Positions 1 through 5,134 of a stretch of 5,355 nucleotides of DNA are shown piece after piece. Location: positions 1-5,355 of the forward strand of contig JAKAUG010000183.1 of the NCBI GenBank assembly GCA_021827805.1. Reading direction: 5' to 3'. The translations under genes were made by a program, and so were the position numbers. The notes beneath the pieces are model-generated. The model was not told the origin of the DNA. It made no database searches and saw only the letters and a list, made by a program, of their open reading frames with translations. The stretch's first letter is position 1. Every line of letters begins with the position of its first letter. Source of the DNA: Bacillota bacterium. GTDB lineage: Bacteria > Bacillota > Sulfobacillia > RBS10-35 > JAJYVN01.

Positions 1-345
1 CGATCTTCGCGAGCGCCAAGCTCCAGGATGTCGGAGTTCAGCGTCCCTGCCCCACAGACGTCGTCGCCCGCGCGGGAGCCGCCCTGCCTCCTCTGACCAG
101 GTGTGGGACGGGTGCATGAACTCGTACGTTCCGAGGCGAGACCCCAGGTGACAGGACCCCTGGCGTACCCCAGCTTCAGCCTCCTCCCACTTCAGGAACC
201 GCGGGGTTGCTGGTCCGGGCGCGCCGGGACAGCGGCGTGGCCCTGTATCTGCGACGGCGCCCGAATGAACGCGGTCCCCGCAGGTTGCACCGTGCGGTGG
301 ACGGCCCGGCGTCGACACCCGCCGGTGGACCGACGATCGTCTACG
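1..345. other. Region without a supported gene
   Basis: Downstream of the cupredoxin gene I find no start with a credible ribosome site on either strand and no recognisable protein or RNA. Plus-strand frame 3 is open from the left edge to a TGA at 114-116 (38 codons, beginning IFASAKLQDVGVQRP). Its third positions are mostly G or C, so it could be the tail of a plus-strand gene converging on the cupredoxin, but no family is recognisable. A strong AGAGGAGG on the minus strand (95-88) has no start codon at suitable distance. The only structure seen is the hairpin at 310-335. Confidence 0.4.
310..335 (-). other. Imperfect hairpin just after the cupredoxin gene
   Basis: CGTCG (310-314) pairs with CGACG (331-335), and CACC (316-319) with GGTG (324-327), around a four-base loop with a small internal mismatch. 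It lies about 10 nt after the cupredoxin stop codon (346-348), where a transcript end is expected. There is no T-run, so termination is not established. Confidence 0.25.
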
Positions 346-993
346 TCACTGTATGGTGAGCGTGCCGCGCATCCAACCGGCTGTGGTCATGGTGCCCTGC
401 CACCCACCCGGGCCTGTGCCGCAGGAAGCCATGCATTGCCACGCATGCTGTCCCGGTCCCGTGGTCTGGAAACGGAAACGGACGGTGCTCAGCGGCGGCA
501 GCGGCACGTTCAATCCAAGGTCAGAAACCGTGAAGGTGTGGGCAATCGCAGACGGGGACACTGTCTGCACCGTCTGGGGAGCCTCCCCGGTCTGGGGGCC
601 CGCCGCGGCGTGAAAGACCTGCATCGAGCCGCCCATCGTACCCCGCACCTGCTCGTACCCACCTGCCACGGTGGCCACGCCGTCGTCCAGGCAATGCACC
701 TCGGCCAACACCACGCAGTGCGCCGGAACCGTCATGTTGCCCGGCAGGAAGGCGGGCCAGCCGGACTTGCCGAGCATCGTTCCCGTGACGACGGCCAGGT
801 ACAGGTATTCCCGCGCCGTGGTCGTCGTCATGCTGACCGCCGGGCCCGTCGGCCTGCCGTTGGGGACGGGGCCGGATGGGTAAGGCTGACGCCGGGTGAG
901 TCTGCCGCAGGCCGCCCCGGCTCCGAGAGCGCCCGCCAGGGCCAGGAGGCTCCGGCGCTTCCAGGGCGTCGGCTCCGGGTTGCGGCCCGCCAT
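346..993 (-). CDS. Exported cupredoxin-like (type 1 / CuA-like) copper protein
   Basis: Probable extracytoplasmic copper protein for electron transfer or copper handling, 215 aa from the ATG at 993. I chose this start because a GGCAGGGGA stretch lies just upstream and the export signal follows directly; the frame stays open to 1224, but that extension reads as non-protein (Pro/Arg/Ser-rich, no fold). Residues 12-28 are a signal segment, KRRSLLALAGALGAG, with a twin arginine suggesting Tat export; Cys29 follows a poor lipobox (GAAC). Residues 62-130 form a beta-rich region with a WPAFLPGNMTVPA segment. The C-terminal cupredoxin core has His152 (AHTFTV), Cys187, Cys191, Gly192 and Met202 (WQCMASCG, then GWQGTM). 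The C-x3-C-G spacing recalls the CuA site of oxidase subunit II, but the His normally found between the second Cys and the Met is absent. I recall similar GTGPSGW-containing cupredoxins in high-GC bacteria. No oxidase gene is adjacent, so its partner is unknown. Confidence 0.82.
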   Translation of the reverse strand: MAGRNPEPTPWKRRSLLALAGALGAGAACGRLTRRQPYPSGPVPNGRPTGPAVSMTTTTAREYLYLAVVTGTMLGKSGWPAFLPGNMTVPAHCVVLAEVHCLDDGVATVAGGYEQVRGTMGGSMQVFHAAAGPQTGEAPQTVQTVSPSAIAHTFTVSDLGLNVPLPPLSTVRFRFQTTGPGQHAWQCMASCGTGPGGWQGTMTTAGWMRGTLTIQ

Positions 994-1178
994 CGCACGT
1001 CCCCTGCCTTCCGTGTACCTGCGGGAAGCCTGCCCAGCCGCGCGGCCTTGCGCCATGGGAGTTTGCGGCAGGACACCTGCGCGGAACGGGGAGCGGAGCG
1101 GACCGCCCGCACGGACCTCGCGGATGCCGCGCGCGTCTGTTTGTGTGGTATCCGCAGGTAGGCATGACGAGGCTTGGG

Positions 1179-1195
1179 GCCCTGTGGGATAGGGC
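1179..1195 (-). other. Short hairpin downstream of the HD-GYP gene
   Basis: GCCCT (1179-1183) and AGGGC (1191-1195) can pair around a seven-base loop. With the neighbouring inverted repeat at 1199-1213 it forms two hairpins in the trailer of the HD-GYP transcript. Neither is followed by a T-run on the minus strand, so this is not a standard intrinsic terminator; it may be a chance structure in GC-rich DNA. Confidence 0.25.
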
Positions 1196-1198
1196 GAC

Positions 1199-1213
1199 GT
1201 GGACACTGTCCAC
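1199..1213. promoter_or_regulatory. Perfect inverted repeat, operator-like or hairpin
   Basis: GTGGACA (1199-1205) and TGTCCAC (1207-1213) are perfect reverse complements around a single C. On the minus strand the site directly follows a -10-like TAGAAT (1219-1214, five of six matches), where an operator would block transcription toward the cupredoxin gene. However, no -35 is seen, and a start here would leave a leader of about 210 nt before 993. As RNA it could form a 6-bp hairpin with a 3-nt loop, 34 nt after the HD-GYP stop. No regulator could be assigned. Confidence 0.45.
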
Positions 1214-1236
1214 ATTCTATCCACAGGGTGTGCACA
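1206..1236 (+). repeat. Three 11-bp-phased DnaA-box-like direct repeats
   Basis: Nine-base units start at 1206 (CTGTCCACA), 1217 (CTATCCACA) and 1228 (GTGTGCACA), each exactly 11 bp apart and in the same orientation. They share xTxTxCACA. The first two differ from the classical DnaA box TTATCCACA by two and one bases and fit the looser form known from high-GC actinobacteria, where TTGTCCACA is preferred. The third is degenerate and lies on an 8-bp palindrome, TGTGCACA (1229-1236). The array overlaps the inverted repeat at 1199-1213. Binding is inferred from motif and spacing only. Confidence 0.4.
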
Positions 1237-1246
1237 GAAGGTGCGT

Positions 1247-2329
1247 TCAGGTTGCCGGGCGCGTGTTCTGCAGCCAGCGTGGCCAGCGGTTCAGAACCTC
1301 CACCACGGCACGCTCCCCGGATGCCGTTCGGTCCTCAGGCACGGGATGCACCGAGCCCGAGTGGCCCAGCACACGTACCAGGGGGGCCCCGGCCGTGGCC
1401 GTCTGCCCGACCACGACAGCCACCGACCCGTCGGCAAGCAGGACCGGCGTACCCGACGGATAGATGGCCATGCGGCGGATGAAGACCTGCACCGCCTGGT
1501 CATCGAAGAGCGTGCCGGCGCCCGCGCGCAGTTCCTCCATGGCCAGGTGTGGAGGCTTGGCGACCGTGAAGGGGCGATGGGCGACCATGGCGTCGTAGAC
1601 ATCGGCCACCGCGACCATGCGGGCCAGGGGCAGGATCTTGTCCCCGCGCAGCCCACGCGGGTAGCCGCTGCCGTCCAGGCGCTCATGGTGCTGGTATGCG
1701 ATGTGGGGCGCAAACAGATGCAGTTCGCGGTGCTGGCGGAGCATCTCGAAGCCGTCGATGGGATGCTGGCGCATGCGAGCCCATTCCTCGGGCGTCAGGT
1801 GGTTGGGATTGGCCACCAGGTCCGCGCAGAGCACCTTGCCCACGTCGTGCAGAAGTGATCCGGCACCCAGGGCCCGCAGCTCCTCGCCGTGAACGCCCAT
1901 GGCCTGCCCAATCAACAGGGAATATACGCACACGTTCACCGAGTGCACGTACGTGTAGTCGCTCACACTGCGCAGGCAGGCGAACTCCAGGACCGCCCCG
2001 CCGGCATTCGACAGATCCGCGAGGATCAACTCCACGCTCTCGAGCACGTTGGTGAACGGCAGAGCCTCTCCCCGGGCGAGCCTTTGGAAGCACTGGCGGG
2101 CCGTCTGCGTGGCAACGTTGCGGGTGCGCGTGGCGAGTTCGTCCTGCGGGGCGACCTCGTCCGCAATGCCGTCGAGCACATAGACCTGCATGTATCCGCG
2201 GCGCACCAAGGCCTCGCAGAGCCCAGAGGTCAACTCGGTGCCGGCCGCCAGCAGGACCCGGCCGCGCTCGTCCTTGACTGCGTACCCGAGTCTCAGTCCC
2301 GCGGCGTTGCGAACCTCAGCGCTGCGCAA
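1247..2329 (-). CDS. HD-GYP domain protein, probable cyclic-di-GMP phosphodiesterase
   Basis: Cytoplasmic metal-dependent phosphodiesterase expected to hydrolyse c-di-GMP to pGpG or GMP; 360 aa from a TTG at 2329. No other start occurs upstream in frame before the yajQ end, and GGGAG lies about 12 nt upstream, slightly far. Residues 1-60 are a small beta domain (LGYAVKDERGRVLLAAGTEL, then VYVLDG) often found at the N-terminus of such proteins and of unknown input. The HD-GYP domain covers about 110-295: His129, His161-Asp162 with Lys165, His189, His214-His215-Glu216, DGSGYPRGL at 219-227 and Asp243 (VADVYDA). All expected metal ligands and the GYP signature are intact, so activity is likely. 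Tyr125 occupies the place of the extra Glu seen in a trinuclear-iron member, suggesting a two-metal site (inference). Residues 288-345 form a small C-terminal beta domain (YPSGTPVLLADG) common after this domain. There is no receiver or transmembrane segment. It follows yajQ by 91 nt, with a sigma-28-like promoter between. Confidence 0.93.
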   Translation of the reverse strand: MRSAEVRNAAGLRLGYAVKDERGRVLLAAGTELTSGLCEALVRRGYMQVYVLDGIADEVAPQDELATRTRNVATQTARQCFQRLARGEALPFTNVLESVELILADLSNAGGAVLEFACLRSVSDYTYVHSVNVCVYSLLIGQAMGVHGEELRALGAGSLLHDVGKVLCADLVANPNHLTPEEWARMRQHPIDGFEMLRQHRELHLFAPHIAYQHHERLDGSGYPRGLRGDKILPLARMVAVADVYDAMVAHRPFTVAKPPHLAMEELRAGAGTLFDDQAVQVFIRRMAIYPSGTPVLLADGSVAVVVGQTATAGAPLVRVLGHSGSVHPVPEDRTASGERAVVEVLNRWPRWLQNTRPAT

Positions 2330-2379
2330 CCGTCCGGCCCACTCCCGCCAGAGCCTTGTGTGGGGACAACCCCAATCAG

Positions 2380-2406
2380 TTATCGGGAACAGACGCGATT
2401 CTGTTA
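2380..2406 (-). promoter_or_regulatory. Sigma-28 (FliA/SigD)-like promoter upstream of the HD-GYP gene
   Basis: Read on the minus strand, the gap between yajQ and the HD-GYP gene contains TAAC (2406-2403), a 15-nt spacer and CCCGATAA (2387-2380). The flagellar sigma factor consensus is TAAA-N15-GCCGATAA, so 10 of 12 positions match with the exact spacer. Transcription would start near 2372, leaving a leader of about 43 nt before the TTG start at 2329. Assignment is by motif only; no flagellar gene is in this window. Confidence 0.5.
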
Positions 2407-2420
2407 GGAGCCTCCACCTG

Positions 2421-2918
2421 CTAGCGGTAATTCACAAACTGCAGTTCGATGTCCTGGGCATGTTGCTTCAGCACGGCCATGGCCGCCTGGAGGTCGTCCT
2501 TCTTGGGGCCCGCCACGCGCAGGTGGTCCCCCTGGATCTGGGCGGTGACCTTGAGGCCGCTGTCCCGCAGGGCCTTGGAGAGGGCCTTGGCGCGTTCGGC
2601 GGGGATCCCCTGCAGGAAGGTGAGTATGCACAGGAGGGTCCCACCAGCTGAGGGTTGGGCCTTGCCGACCTCCACCGCCTTCAGGGAGACGCCGCGCCGG
2701 GCCAAGCGCTGTTGGACAAGCTCCAGCAGGCTGTTCATCTGCTGGCCATCCTCGGCCCGAACAGCGATCTCCCCGGTCTTGGCGTCGAGGTCCACCGCCG
2801 CCCGGGTTCCGCGCAGATCAAACCGGGTGGCGACCTCCTTGGCCACCTGCTGCATGGCGTTGCCGACCTCCGCCATGTCCACGCGACTCACCGCATCGAA
2901 ACTGAACTCGCTGGCCAC
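2421..2918 (-). CDS. yajQ: YajQ-family (UPF0234) nucleotide-binding protein
   Basis: Small cytoplasmic protein of the YajQ family, 165 aa from the GTG at 2918, close to the usual length of about 163. The GTG is preferred over the ATG at 2972 because AAGGGG sits 6 nt upstream of it and because the family begins with a SEFSFD-like segment immediately after the start. Visible family marks are SFDAVSRVDMAEVGNA (6-21), KEVATRFDLRG (27-37), GQQMNSLLE (58-66), FLQGIPAERAKALSKALRDS (101-120) then GLKVTAQIQGD, the PKKDDLQAAM run (138-147) and the terminal LQFVNYR. Members bind nucleotides or RNA; one Xanthomonas homologue was reported as a c-di-GMP receptor that acts with a transcription factor, while in other species the role is unclear. 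Here it lies directly upstream of an HD-GYP phosphodiesterase gene, which favours a link with c-di-GMP signalling (inference). A 159-nt spacer with a possible promoter separates it from the oxidoreductase operon. Confidence 0.93.
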   Translation of the reverse strand: MASEFSFDAVSRVDMAEVGNAMQQVAKEVATRFDLRGTRAAVDLDAKTGEIAVRAEDGQQMNSLLELVQQRLARRGVSLKAVEVGKAQPSAGGTLLCILTFLQGIPAERAKALSKALRDSGLKVTAQIQGDHLRVAGPKKDDLQAAMAVLKQHAQDIELQFVNYR

Positions 2919-2924
2919 GGCCCA

Positions 2925-2930
2925 CCCCTT
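2925..2930 (-). promoter_or_regulatory. Ribosome binding site deciding the yajQ start
   Basis: AAGGGG on the minus strand, six bases before the GTG at 2918. It supports the 165-aa form over the longer 183-aa reading from the ATG at 2972, whose extra 18 residues do not resemble the family N-terminus. Confidence 0.7.
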
Positions 2931-2971
2931 GGTACGCGGCGCCCCCGGTATGGGACACCTGTTTGTCCACA

Positions 2972-3001
2972 ATTGTACGGGAACGAACGGACCACTGAGA
3001 A
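2972..3001 (-). promoter_or_regulatory. Possible vegetative promoter for yajQ
   Basis: On the minus strand a TACAAT hexamer (2977-2972) matches the -10 consensus at five of six positions. A weak -35, TTCTCA (3001-2996), lies 18 nt upstream with four matches. Transcription would begin near 2965, giving a leader of about 47 nt before the GTG at 2918. The -10 overlaps an 8-bp palindrome, ACAATTGT (2969-2976). It is immediately followed by a DnaA-box-like TTGTCCACA read on the plus strand (2963-2971). An AT-rich patch in very GC-rich surroundings supports a promoter, but the -35 is poor. Confidence 0.4.
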
Positions 3002-3036
3002 GGGCGGATGTCAGCCGCCGGGCGGAACAGGGCAGG

Positions 3037-3065
3037 CCGCGGCAAGGCCCGGAACACGGCCGCGG
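3037..3065 (-). terminator. Weak terminator-like hairpin after the oxidoreductase operon
   Basis: CCGCGGC (3037-3043) and GCCGCGG (3059-3065) form a 7-bp all-GC stem with a 15-nt loop, beginning 12 nt after the TAG of the last dehydrogenase gene (3078-3080). Its position between operon and yajQ suits a terminator, but no T-run follows on the minus strand (CCTGCCCTG instead). It could serve as an RNA 3'-end stabiliser or be incidental. Confidence 0.3.
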
Positions 3066-3077
3066 GCCCCGTGCGAA

Positions 3078-4130
3078 CTACAGGTCGACCCACACCCCGC
3101 CGCCGTCCGCGGAGCGATAGACGCCGTCCACCAGGGCCAGGCTGGCAACCCCGTCCTCGGCTTCCAGGGACCGGACCCCGTCCCGCACGGCGCGGACGAA
3201 CAGGGCGCACGGGTCCTCCGTGGCCGCAGGTGTGGGATGACGGATCTCGGTGCCTTCACCCGCTTGCACCAGGGTCAGGGGCACCGGAGGATGGCCAGGG
3301 TTGCCCGGTGGGTCCTGGACCAGCGTGAGGCGCAGGTGCCCAGCGGAGCCCTGTACGGTGATCTGGGTTTCGCGCCCTCCGACCAGGGACCAGGAGAGGG
3401 CCAGTTGCGCCCGGGACTCGTCGGCGAAGACGATCTCCACCAGCGCATCCCGCTCCACGGTCCAACCCGCCGGGGTCAGCGTGCTGGCGCGCACCCGGAC
3501 CGCGGGCTGACCAAGGAGGACGCGCGTGAGGTCGAACAGGTGCGGCCCCAGGTCCAGAACGACGCCGCCCCCGGCGGCCGCCTCAAGGAACCACTTGCGG
3601 CGCGGATCCCGGGCGTCTGGACCCCCGTGCGCCATCACCCCACGCACCAGGTGTGGCTGTCCGACGACCCCCTCCCGGAGGCAGGCCACGGCTGCACGGG
3701 ATGCCCCCAGCAGACGCATGTTGTGGAAGGGCATCAACACAACCCCCGCGCGCCGGGCCGCCTCAGCCATGCGCCGCGCGTCCTCCAGCGTGGTGGCCAT
3801 GGGCTTTTCGCAGAGGACGTGCTTGCCGGCCGTGGCCAGCGCACAGGCGATCTCGGCATGCGTGGGGTGGGGGGTGCAGATATCCACGGCCTCCACCTCA
3901 GGAATGGCGGCCAGCTGTCTCCAATCCTCCAGGGCCATCTCCGCGCCGAACTCCTGCCGTGCCGCCTCCCGCCGCGCGGCATCGCGCGAAACCACCGCCA
4001 CGAGACGGGCATCGTCCATACCCCGCCAGACGGGCAGATGACGGCGGTGGGCTGTGCTGCCACAGCCCACCACCGCAATGCCCAGGGGTCGCTTGGCCAA
4101 GGGGCCCACCCCTCTCTGCGCTCCGTTCAT
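3078..4130 (-). CDS. Gfo/Idh/MocA family NAD(P)-dependent oxidoreductase
   Basis: Predicted NAD(P)-dependent dehydrogenase of the glucose-fructose oxidoreductase / inositol dehydrogenase family, 350 aa, cytoplasmic. The N-terminal Rossmann domain starts near residue 15: IAVVGCGSTAHRRHLP, with Gly22, Gly24 and Ala27 of the dinucleotide-binding turn. CTPHPTHAEIACALATAGKH (85-104) precedes Glu108-Lys109-Pro110, where the Lys is the usual catalytic or substrate-binding residue. The C-terminal alpha/beta domain contains GGGVVLDLGPHLFDL (187-201) with Asp193, His197 and Asp200 of the active site. The ATG at 4130 overlaps the TGA of the preceding gene by four bases (ATGA). No convincing Shine-Dalgarno is visible, so translation is probably coupled to the upstream gene. 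It is the last gene of a run of three family members. The substrate cannot be assigned: the fold covers sugars, inositols, amino sugars and biliverdin. It differs enough from its neighbour (EKP versus QKP, GCGSTA versus GAGGMG) that it is not a recent duplicate. Confidence 0.9.
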   Translation of the reverse strand: MNGAQRGVGPLAKRPLGIAVVGCGSTAHRRHLPVWRGMDDARLVAVVSRDAARREAARQEFGAEMALEDWRQLAAIPEVEAVDICTPHPTHAEIACALATAGKHVLCEKPMATTLEDARRMAEAARRAGVVLMPFHNMRLLGASRAAVACLREGVVGQPHLVRGVMAHGGPDARDPRRKWFLEAAAGGGVVLDLGPHLFDLTRVLLGQPAVRVRASTLTPAGWTVERDALVEIVFADESRAQLALSWSLVGGRETQITVQGSAGHLRLTLVQDPPGNPGHPPVPLTLVQAGEGTEIRHPTPAATEDPCALFVRAVRDGVRSLEAEDGVASLALVDGVYRSADGGGVWVDL

Positions 4131-5101
4131 CCCAGCCGAATGGTCTGGCCCGTCTCGATGGAGCGCTGTCCGGCCAAAGGCAGTTCCAGGGACCGTATCC
4201 CGTCCTCATAGGGCGAACGAATCTTGGAGGGATCGCCGCTGCGCACGGCATCCACGAAGGTGCGGACGCACTCCAGATCGTTATCGTTGCGGTGGCGGAT
4301 GTCGCGGGTCTCACGGTTGTCCGTGAGGCGGACGTTGCCGCGCAACCCGTACTCGATGCGCATGTCACGGCAGTAGATGTCCAGTCCGCTCTTGCCGGGT
4401 CCACCTCGCAGGTAACAGGCGGAGAAGATGGTGCATAGCACGCCGTCCCGGAAGCGGATTGTCATGGCCGAGGCGTCGTCGACGTCGTAGTTCGGCACAT
4501 CCCGCATCAGGCCGGCGGTCGCGGTGGCCTGGACGCTCTCTGCCTCTCCGAACAGGTAGCGCGCGATGTCAAAGATATGGATGGTCTGCTCCACGGCCTG
4601 GCCCCCGGACTGGCTCCGCACCCGCCACCAGGGGACCCCGGGCATGCCTCCCATCCAGTAGCCCATGGCGAGGCCGGGCTCCTGGCCAGCCAGCGCCGCC
4701 TTGGCCTCGGCCACCACGTCCAAATACCGGTCCTGGAAGCCGACCGCGGTGATCACACCGGTCCGCCGGACCGCACCCAGCACCTCTTCGGCCTTGGCGA
4801 CGCTCAGGGCTTGGGGCTTCTGCACAAAGAAGTGGATTCCCCGTTCCGCGGCGGCCGTCTCCTGGCCCACATGCGCGAAGGGCGGTACCCCGATAAAGAC
4901 CGCGGTGGGCTTGACGGCATCGTACATCTCCTCATGCCCGGCGAAGGCCGGGCACCCGCCGGCCCTCGTCGCGAGCTCCTTGGCCCGGTTGAGGTCCACA
5001 TCCGCGACGCCGACCACCTCGACATCCTGGATCTTTTGCAACTGCGCGAGGTGATCCACGCCCATCCCACCCGCACCGACCAGAGCCACCCGCGTCGCCA
5101 C
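4127..5101 (-). CDS. Gfo/Idh/MocA family NAD(P)-dependent oxidoreductase
   Basis: Second complete member of the sugar/inositol dehydrogenase-like family, 324 aa. The start is a GTG at 5101 with GGGAGGG 7 nt upstream; an ATG at 5108 is out of frame. The Rossmann turn is VALVGAGGMGVDHL (5-18; Gly9, Gly11, Gly12, Gly14), followed by Asp34-Val-Asp36 at the end of strand two, where a carboxylate would favour NAD over NADP. The usual EKP motif reads Gln94-Lys95-Pro96: the catalytic Lys is kept and the Glu is replaced, as in some subfamilies. SGGQAVEQTIHIFDIARYLF (165-184) carries His175 and Asp178 of the active site. The WMGGMPGVPWWRVRSQ segment (149-164) lies just before it and probably shapes the substrate pocket. 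The 3' end overlaps the next family member by four bases, and the preceding one ends 33 nt upstream, so all three are likely co-transcribed. The substrate is unknown. Confidence 0.91.
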   Translation of the reverse strand: MATRVALVGAGGMGVDHLAQLQKIQDVEVVGVADVDLNRAKELATRAGGCPAFAGHEEMYDAVKPTAVFIGVPPFAHVGQETAAAERGIHFFVQKPQALSVAKAEEVLGAVRRTGVITAVGFQDRYLDVVAEAKAALAGQEPGLAMGYWMGGMPGVPWWRVRSQSGGQAVEQTIHIFDIARYLFGEAESVQATATAGLMRDVPNYDVDDASAMTIRFRDGVLCTIFSACYLRGGPGKSGLDIYCRDMRIEYGLRGNVRLTDNRETRDIRHRNDNDLECVRTFVDAVRSGDPSKIRSPYEDGIRSLELPLAGQRSIETGQTIRLG

Positions 5102-5108
5102 CGGCCAT

Positions 5109-5115
5109 CCCTCCC
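5109..5115 (-). promoter_or_regulatory. Ribosome binding site of the second oxidoreductase gene
   Basis: GGGAGGG on the minus strand, seven bases before the GTG at 5101. It fixes that GTG as the start and lies in the 33-nt gap after the preceding dehydrogenase stop. An out-of-frame ATG (5108) directly follows the site and would give an unrelated peptide. Confidence 0.7.
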
Positions 5116-5134
5116 GCTGTCTGGATACGCGTCC

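Larger units (their letters stand above)
994..1246. other. 253-nt spacer between HD-GYP and cupredoxin genes
   Basis: This spacer holds the regulatory signals at 1179-1236 near the HD-GYP end. The rest (994-1178) is plain GC-rich sequence before the cupredoxin ATG. The minus-strand frame is open across most of it in phase with the cupredoxin, but the translation is compositionally unlike a protein domain, and a signal peptide in the middle of a chain would be odd. It is therefore regarded as leader or untranscribed DNA. Confidence 0.5.

Noticed and set aside
88..95. Strong Shine-Dalgarno-like AGAGGAGG on the minus strand
   Set aside because: No ATG, GTG or TTG follows within a usable distance, and no protein is recognisable to the left edge.
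1..100. Possible tRNA-like GGAGTTCAGCGTCC element
   Set aside because: The T-loop consensus is not matched and no acceptor or anticodon stem can be built around it.
103..1161. 352-codon plus-strand open frame across the cupredoxin gene
   Set aside because: Translation is Arg/Ala/Pro-rich without a recognisable fold, and the opposite strand carries a signal peptide and copper motif in good order.
994..1224. N-terminal extension of the cupredoxin to 1224
   Set aside because: It would bury the Tat-like signal segment 88 residues inside the protein; the ATG at 993 has a purine-rich site upstream and gives a normal exported protein.
1199..1858. 219-codon plus-strand open frame
   Set aside because: Antisense shadow of the HD-GYP domain; the His-rich composition mirrors the GC-rich codons of the real gene.
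2356..2369. TTGT-N6-ACAA inverted repeat in the HD-GYP leader
   Set aside because: Four-base arms are expected by chance at this length, and no further signal accompanies it.
2919..2972. Longer yajQ start at the ATG at 2972
   Set aside because: The 18 extra residues are not family-like, and the site would overlap the likely promoter; the GTG at 2918 has a good ribosome site.
2655..4211. 518-codon plus-strand open frame
   Set aside because: It lies antisense to yajQ and the first oxidoreductase, both of which show clear family motifs; its own translation is Pro/Arg/Gly/His-rich with no domain.
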